Shown: positions 59,383-64,000 of the stretch, one piece after another
How positions within the stretch are numbered: the first letter of the stretch is position 1
Layout: each line of letters opens with the position of its first letter
Assembly (NCBI RefSeq): GCF_015561195.1
Contig: NZ_JADMSU010000002.1
Span: 186,001-250,000, forward strand
Reading direction: 5' to 3'
Source of the DNA: Collinsella aerofaciens
Lineage (GTDB): Bacteria; Actinomycetota; Coriobacteriia; Coriobacteriales; Coriobacteriaceae
DNA length: 64,000 nucleotides
Notes under the pieces: generated by a model
Database searches by the model: none
What the model was told of the DNA's origin: nothing
Seen by the model: only the letters and a program-made list of their open reading frames with translations
Made by a program: the position numbers and the translations under genes

Positions 59383-61972
59383 TTACGTTCTCTCCGCCAA
59401 GGGAACCTACGACGGCTCGAACTTCGACTCGGGCGTCGATGGCTCCGCATCGAAGCTCAAGGGCCTCACCGAGACGGCCAAGGGCGTCGGCTCGCAGGTG
59501 GCGGGATACTTCGCGAACAGCTTCGGCAGCGTTGCGAAGTCAATTGGCAACGCCATCGGAACGGTTACCGCAGGCGTTACCACGCTCGCCGCCACCGGCG
59601 GCATGAGCCGCGCCTTGAACATCGAGAAGGCCCAGACGATGTTCAAGGGCATGAAGCTCGAATGGAGCGACTTCTACAGCACAATCCAGCAATCAGTTGA
59701 CGGAACGGCGTTCGGCTTCGACACCGCCGCGCAGGCGTGCGCCCAGCTCGCCGCATCTGGCGTCGCCGCCGGCAACGACATGGAAAGGGCTCTGAACGGC
59801 TGCGTGGGCACAGCCGCCACGTTCGGCCAGGACTTGGGCGACCTCTCCTCGATTTGGGCCAAGGTGGCCGCGAACGGCAAGCTCTCAGGCGAGCAGGTCG
59901 CGCAGTTCACCGACCGAGGTATCAACGCAATATCAACGCTATCGACCTACTTGGGCAAGTCCTCCGACGAGGTTTCCAAGATGGTCACGGCTGGCAAGAT
60001 CGACTTCCAAACCTTCTCCGACGCCATGTATTCCGCGTTCGGCGATTCGGCAAAGGCGGCGAACGAGACCTTCACCGGTTCCATGGCGAACATGAAGGCC
60101 GCGCTCTCGAAAATCGGCCAGGATTGGATGACTCCGCTCAAGGACTCCGCCATCCCCGTGTTCAACTCCATACGAGGCGTACTGAACTCGTGCCGTGCGG
60201 CGCTGAAGCCGCTCACCGTGGCCTTCGGCGAGTTCCTGGGCGTCACATACGACGCGCAGGGCAACCTGACGCGCACAGGCGGCGCGGTCGAGAAGGTGTG
60301 CGGGTTCCTCGACAGCCTGGCCGAGAAGATCCAGGTCGTAGACCTCTCACAGCTCGGAACGGGCGGCAAGGTGGCCGCCGCCGCTTTGGCCGGCCTAGCC
60401 GCCGTGTCGCTTGGCGGCCTCATCGGGCAGATTCCCGTGCTCGGCGCGCTTGCCAACTCGCTTACGGGCGGCATCGTTCCGGCTCTGAAGGGCGTTGCCA
60501 CTGGGTTCCTGGCGCTTTCCGCGCCTGCTGCGGTCGCTGTCGCGGCAATCACCGCCTTCGCGGCGATCTTCGCCTACAGCATGGCAACCAACGAGGCGTT
60601 TCGCAACTCCATGGTCGGCATCGCTTCGAGCATCGCGTCATCGCTCGCCCCGGCGTTCCAGAGCCTCACGGCTTTGGCCGAACCCCTTCAGGGGCTTTTC
60701 GCCGCCGCCGTAATCGTCGTGAACAGCTTCTCGCTCGCCATCGGCGGGTTGGTTGCGGCAATCGCGCCGGTCATCGCCTCGATCGTATCGGGCCTCGTTC
60801 CCGTAATCGGAACGATCATCGACGCGGTAGGCCAGGTGGCGCTAGCCATCACGACGACGGTTTGCCCAATCATCCAGCAGGTGACCGACCTCATAACGGC
60901 CAACATGCCGCTGATCCAGCAGGTCATATCTGACGCATGCACGCTTATCCAGACGGTCGTCTCCACGGTGCTTCCCGTTTTGGTCGAGAGAATCACATCG
61001 ACGATGACCGCTATTCAGGGCGTTATCGACGCCGTTTGGCCGTACATCTCGGCCATCGTGACGTCCGCCATGCAGGCGATCCAGGACATCATCACGATTG
61101 TCTTGGGCGTCATCAACGGCGACTGGGGTTCCGTTTGGAGCGCCATCCAATCACTGGCAGCGAACGTGTGGAGCATCATCCAGAACGTCATCAGCGGCGA
61201 CGTTGCGCTCATCCAGGCGGTCATACAGAACGGCCTCGCGCTCATCCAGAGCGTGTGGGACTCGATTTGGGGCGCTATCGGCAACTGGGTAACCAGCACG
61301 TGGAACAGCATCAAGACTGCCGTGCAAGGCGGCATCAACAACGTGAAGTCGTTCATATCGGGCGGCCTGTCCACGGTGCAATCCATCTGGTCGTCAGCAT
61401 GGAACGCGGTCGGCAACATCCTGAACAACGCGTGGAGCAGCATCCGCAACGGCGTGTCGAACGGCATCAACTCCGTGGTGAGCTTCGTGTCGTCGATTCC
61501 CGGGCGAATCGTGAGCGCGCTGGGGAACCTCGGCTCCCTGCTCTACAGCGCCGGCAGCTCCATCGTCAGCGGCCTGCTCAACGGCATCAAGTCGAGCATC
61601 GGCGGCGTGTACGACTTCGTTTCCGGCATCGCGGGCAAGATCGCCAGCCTCAAAGGCCCGAAGCGCAAGGACTTGCGCCTGCTCATCCCGAACGGCGGCT
61701 GGATCATGCAATCCCTCGAAACGGGCCTGAAGAAGCGCTTCGAGGGCGTGAAGGCCACCGTATCGGGCTTCGCCGACGACCTGAGCATGTCGTTCGGCGG
61801 AAACAGCGTCACCTACGAGACCGGGGCTGCGGCAGCCGTCGGCTCGGTTTCCGGTGGCGACACCTATTACCTGTCAATCGACGGAGCTACGGCGAACGCA
61901 GACGTGGCGGTGGCCGACGCCATCGACACCTTGGTTGCCGCAGCCCGCCGCTCATCCACAGCGAGGAGGTAG
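59375..61972 (+). CDS. Tape measure protein
   Basis: 865 residues, overlapping the chaperone gene. Coiled coil and Ala-rich start, a TMP-type domain (YSTIQQSVDGTAFGFDTAAQ... with QFTDRGINAISTLSTYLG), hydrophobic central segments (about 340-410, 450-500), and 11-residue-type repeats (WSSAWNAVGNILNNAW). Length sets the tail; about 865 residues suggests a tail of roughly 130 nm by the usual ratio. Found after chaperones, as expected. Confidence 0.92.
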   Translation: MADYVLSAKGTYDGSNFDSGVDGSASKLKGLTETAKGVGSQVAGYFANSFGSVAKSIGNAIGTVTAGVTTLAATGGMSRALNIEKAQTMFKGMKLEWSDFYSTIQQSVDGTAFGFDTAAQACAQLAASGVAAGNDMERALNGCVGTAATFGQDLGDLSSIWAKVAANGKLSGEQVAQFTDRGINAISTLSTYLGKSSDEVSKMVTAGKIDFQTFSDAMYSAFGDSAKAANETFTGSMANMKAALSKIGQDWMTPLKDSAIPVFNSIRGVLNSCRAALKPLTVAFGEFLGVTYDAQGNLTRTGGAVEKVCGFLDSLAEKIQVVDLSQLGTGGKVAAAALAGLAAVSLGGLIGQIPVLGALANSLTGGIVPALKGVATGFLALSAPAAVAVAAITAFAAIFAYSMATNEAFRNSMVGIASSIASSLAPAFQSLTALAEPLQGLFAAAVIVVNSFSLAIGGLVAAIAPVIASIVSGLVPVIGTIIDAVGQVALAITTTVCPIIQQVTDLITANMPLIQQVISDACTLIQTVVSTVLPVLVERITSTMTAIQGVIDAVWPYISAIVTSAMQAIQDIITIVLGVINGDWGSVWSAIQSLAANVWSIIQNVISGDVALIQAVIQNGLALIQSVWDSIWGAIGNWVTSTWNSIKTAVQGGINNVKSFISGGLSTVQSIWSSAWNAVGNILNNAWSSIRNGVSNGINSVVSFVSSIPGRIVSALGNLGSLLYSAGSSIVSGLLNGIKSSIGGVYDFVSGIAGKIASLKGPKRKDLRLLIPNGGWIMQSLETGLKKRFEGVKATVSGFADDLSMSFGGNSVTYETGAAAAVGSVSGGDTYYLSIDGATANADVAVADAIDTLVAAARRSSTARR

Positions 61973-61975
61973 CCC

Positions 61976-64000
61976 ATGGGAGAGCACACAAGGGAGATAC
62001 AGATCGCGGGCCGCAACCGCTGGTATCGCGGCTACATCTCCGTTGACAGCCAGTGGAACGTCAACGACACCACGACTCGCCTGCGAGTCACCGCAGCGAT
62101 CGACGACAAGTACGCCGCCGAGTACGGAACGCACTACGACGTCGTGGTGAACGGCTCGGTGCGCAGCTCGCGCGACGTCGTGCTGAACAACTACGGCAAC
62201 TGGGCGACGCGCGACGCGGTGACATTTGACGTGGACGTGCCGCGCGGCGCGAGCGGCTGGAACTGCCCGGTGCAGGTGCACGTCTACGGCAAGACGTACA
62301 ACAACTACTACGGCTCTGCCGGCGGCGACGCGTGGGCTACCGTGTACGCATGGGTGCCGCAGCGCGGCTACTCGCAGCCGCATCCGCCCAAGAACTGCAA
62401 GCTGCAGCGCGTGTCCAACACGTCGCAGAAGATAACCTGGGACGTCGATTACACGGGAATGGACGGTGCCTACCCGTGGGCGGGCGTCTACGTTGACCGC
62501 CGCACCGACGATGGCTCATGGGTGAACATCGCCGACGTTTCGTGGGACGTCCAGAACTACACGGACAACTCGACCAAGGCCGGGCACAAGTACGAGTACC
62601 GCCTGTGCGCGCACGGCCCCGGCGGCAACTCCATTCACGCGTCGGTTGGCACGACCTATACCACGCCCAACGCGCCGTCGCGCGTTGAGGCCGTGAAGGC
62701 TGGCGCTACCGAGGTGACCCTGCGCGTGTACGGCGCTGCGGCGTACGCAAACGCGTGGGGCATCCAGCGATCTGTCGACGGCGGCTCAACGTGGGCGGAC
62801 ATAACGACGACCACCGAGGGCAAAGACCCCGCATGGATCGACCTGCACGACAAGGCCGCGCCAGCCGGAACGGTCGTCTACCGCGTTCAGGCGAAGCGCG
62901 GCTCGCTCGCCTCGGCGTGGGTGAAGTCGAACTCGGTAACCACCATCACGCCGCCGCTCGCCCCGAAGGTCACCGCGCCGACCGTGGTGGCCACCGGAAG
63001 CCAGGCGGCGGTGTCGTGGGTTCCGAACCATCCGGACGGCTCGCAGCAGACCGCCGCGCAGGTCGAGTTCAGCGGCCCGAGCGCGATCACCGAAAGCGTC
63101 ACAACGGCGAAGAGCATTAAGAAGTCGCTCGCCAAGGGCAGCTGGAGGGTGCGCGTTCGCACCAAGGGCCTGCACGCCGATTGGGGCGCGTGGTCTGACT
63201 ACGTGCCGTTCGTGGTCGCCGATTACCCGTCGTGCTGGGTTGCCTCGCCTGCGACCGACGGCGTGCTCATCGACTCCGTGCCGATGACCGTTCAGGTATC
63301 GGCCTCCGACGAGACAGGGATAGCCAATGCCACGCTGACGCTTTCCGAGGTCGGCGGAGCGACGATAGCCACGGCCGACGTGACGAGCATGAAGCCCGTT
63401 GAGCTTGGCAGCTACACGACCATCAAGAACGGAATCGACTACCTGCTCACCCTGACGGTGGCGGGCGGCTCGGGCCTGTCGAAAACGGCCACGCGCCGGT
63501 TCAAGACGCACTGGGCGGAGCCGGCAACCCCCGTAATCACCGTGACGTACGGCGATGACCTCACGTGCCACGTGAAGGTGGAGAACGGCGTTTCCGCCTA
63601 CAACGTCGAGGAGACGACGATCATAGGCCCGATGGCCTACGACGAGGACACGGGCGAGATACCCATGCTCGGCACGATCACGTGCGACGGCGACGAACTG
63701 GTGTTTGGCGACGCGTCGAAATGCGTCGGCTTCGTGGTCGAGCGCGTGCTGGTCGAGGGCGACCACCTTCTCACGTCGAGCCTGCTCGATGTCCAGGAAA
63801 CCATCGACCGCGTGCCGCCGCTCAACGCCGACTTCAAGTACCGCGCAACTGGCACTGCGGCGAACGGAACGTCTTCCTACGCCGAGGCCAAGGCGAACCT
63901 GCACGCCGAGTGCATGGCGCTCAACTTCGGCCAGGATGCCTCGACGCTGCTCAAGATGGAGCTTGACGCCAAATACTCGACATCTGCGGCGCGAAGCTTC
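61976..64000 (+). CDS. Tail protein with fibronectin III-type domains, 3' cut by window
   Basis: Open to the window end (675 codons). ATG at 61,976 after GAGGAGG. An N-terminal beta domain (about 1-130) is followed by repeated Ig/fibronectin III-like units (PPKNCKLQRVSNTSQKITW at about 140, NAPSRVEAVKAGATEVTLRV at about 225, PLAPKVTAPTVVATGSQ at about 325) and further beta domains. Probably a tail-tip or fibre protein that contacts the host surface. No separate distal-tail gene is seen between it and the tape measure. Confidence 0.8.
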   Translation, partial: MGEHTREIQIAGRNRWYRGYISVDSQWNVNDTTTRLRVTAAIDDKYAAEYGTHYDVVVNGSVRSSRDVVLNNYGNWATRDAVTFDVDVPRGASGWNCPVQVHVYGKTYNNYYGSAGGDAWATVYAWVPQRGYSQPHPPKNCKLQRVSNTSQKITWDVDYTGMDGAYPWAGVYVDRRTDDGSWVNIADVSWDVQNYTDNSTKAGHKYEYRLCAHGPGGNSIHASVGTTYTTPNAPSRVEAVKAGATEVTLRVYGAAAYANAWGIQRSVDGGSTWADITTTTEGKDPAWIDLHDKAAPAGTVVYRVQAKRGSLASAWVKSNSVTTITPPLAPKVTAPTVVATGSQAAVSWVPNHPDGSQQTAAQVEFSGPSAITESVTTAKSIKKSLAKGSWRVRVRTKGLHADWGAWSDYVPFVVADYPSCWVASPATDGVLIDSVPMTVQVSASDETGIANATLTLSEVGGATIATADVTSMKPVELGSYTTIKNGIDYLLTLTVAGGSGLSKTATRRFKTHWAEPATPVITVTYGDDLTCHVKVENGVSAYNVEETTIIGPMAYDEDTGEIPMLGTITCDGDELVFGDASKCVGFVVERVLVEGDHLLTSSLLDVQETIDRVPPLNADFKYRATGTAANGTSSYAEAKANLHAECMALNFGQDASTLLKMELDAKYSTSAARSF

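Larger units (their letters stand above)
30720..64000. mobile_element. Siphovirus prophage in tRNA-Glu, right end outside window
   Basis: Integrase, divergent repressor switch, early replication genes, then terminase, portal, head, tail tube, tape measure and tail protein in the order of long non-contractile-tailed phages. Lysis genes and attR are not in the window. All structural genes seen are intact, so the prophage may be functional. Confidence 0.92.

Overview
The window is high-GC bacterial DNA with a gut Coriobacteriia look, most probably Collinsella or a close relative. This rests on gene content and codon use (guaA, cytoplasmic asparaginase, YchF, paired glycerol-dehydrogenase-like genes, a MurT/GatD fusion) and on short intergenic palindromes of a kind I associate with Collinsella genomes. 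No 16S gene is present, so the assignment is inference.

Layout. (1) 1-14,550 is accessory. It starts with a tyrosine integrase cut short by an AT-richer insertion (about 0.7-3.9 kb). The insertion carries one intact large serine recombinase, a second that has lost its catalytic domain, and remnants of an ABC exporter. Next come an XRE regulator facing a lipoprotein and two related membrane-anchored, Cys/His-rich surface proteins (4.2-8.1 kb), then a DUF2958 gene pair (8.3-8.9 kb). A three-gene type III-like restriction-modification operon follows (9.3-14.5 kb: small RHH-like protein, Mod, Res). Its mod gene carries an 11-base G tract (coding strand) that puts the 5' and 3' parts out of frame, so it reads as a phase-variable gene caught in the OFF state. 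(2) 14,550-30,760 is core chromosome: guaA, ansA, an XRE regulator beside a 24-bp operator palindrome, a DUF1648-like membrane protein, ychF, a 4Fe-4S protein, two GldA-type dehydrogenases, an iron alcohol dehydrogenase, two coupled helical-repeat proteins, murT-gatD in one polypeptide, and tRNA-Glu(TTC). (3) 30,720-64,000 is a siphovirus prophage integrated at the 3' half of tRNA-Glu; its right end lies outside the window.

The prophage runs: serine integrase whose last codons lie in the tRNA; a small CI/Cro-like switch with three similar operators; early genes (RusA, DUF1351, ERF recombinase, SSB, replication protein, DnaC-like ATPase, HNH protein, many small zinc-binding or membrane proteins, nucleotide-metabolism proteins); a block on the opposite strand (44.3-46.5 kb) controlled from a repeat-rich region; a PAPS-reductase-like protein; then the late operon (terminase, portal, MuF head protein, scaffold, capsid, connectors, tail tube, tail chaperones with a -1 slippery site, tape measure, tail fibronectin protein open at the window end).

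The most interesting system is the MuF head protein (52,237-53,763). Its C-terminus carries what looks like a RelA/SpoT-type nucleotide pyrophosphokinase domain with the main catalytic residues in order, and a 69-residue gene follows in translational overlap. This looks like a phage polymorphic toxin with a candidate immunity protein. The phase-variable Mod gene is the second main finding.
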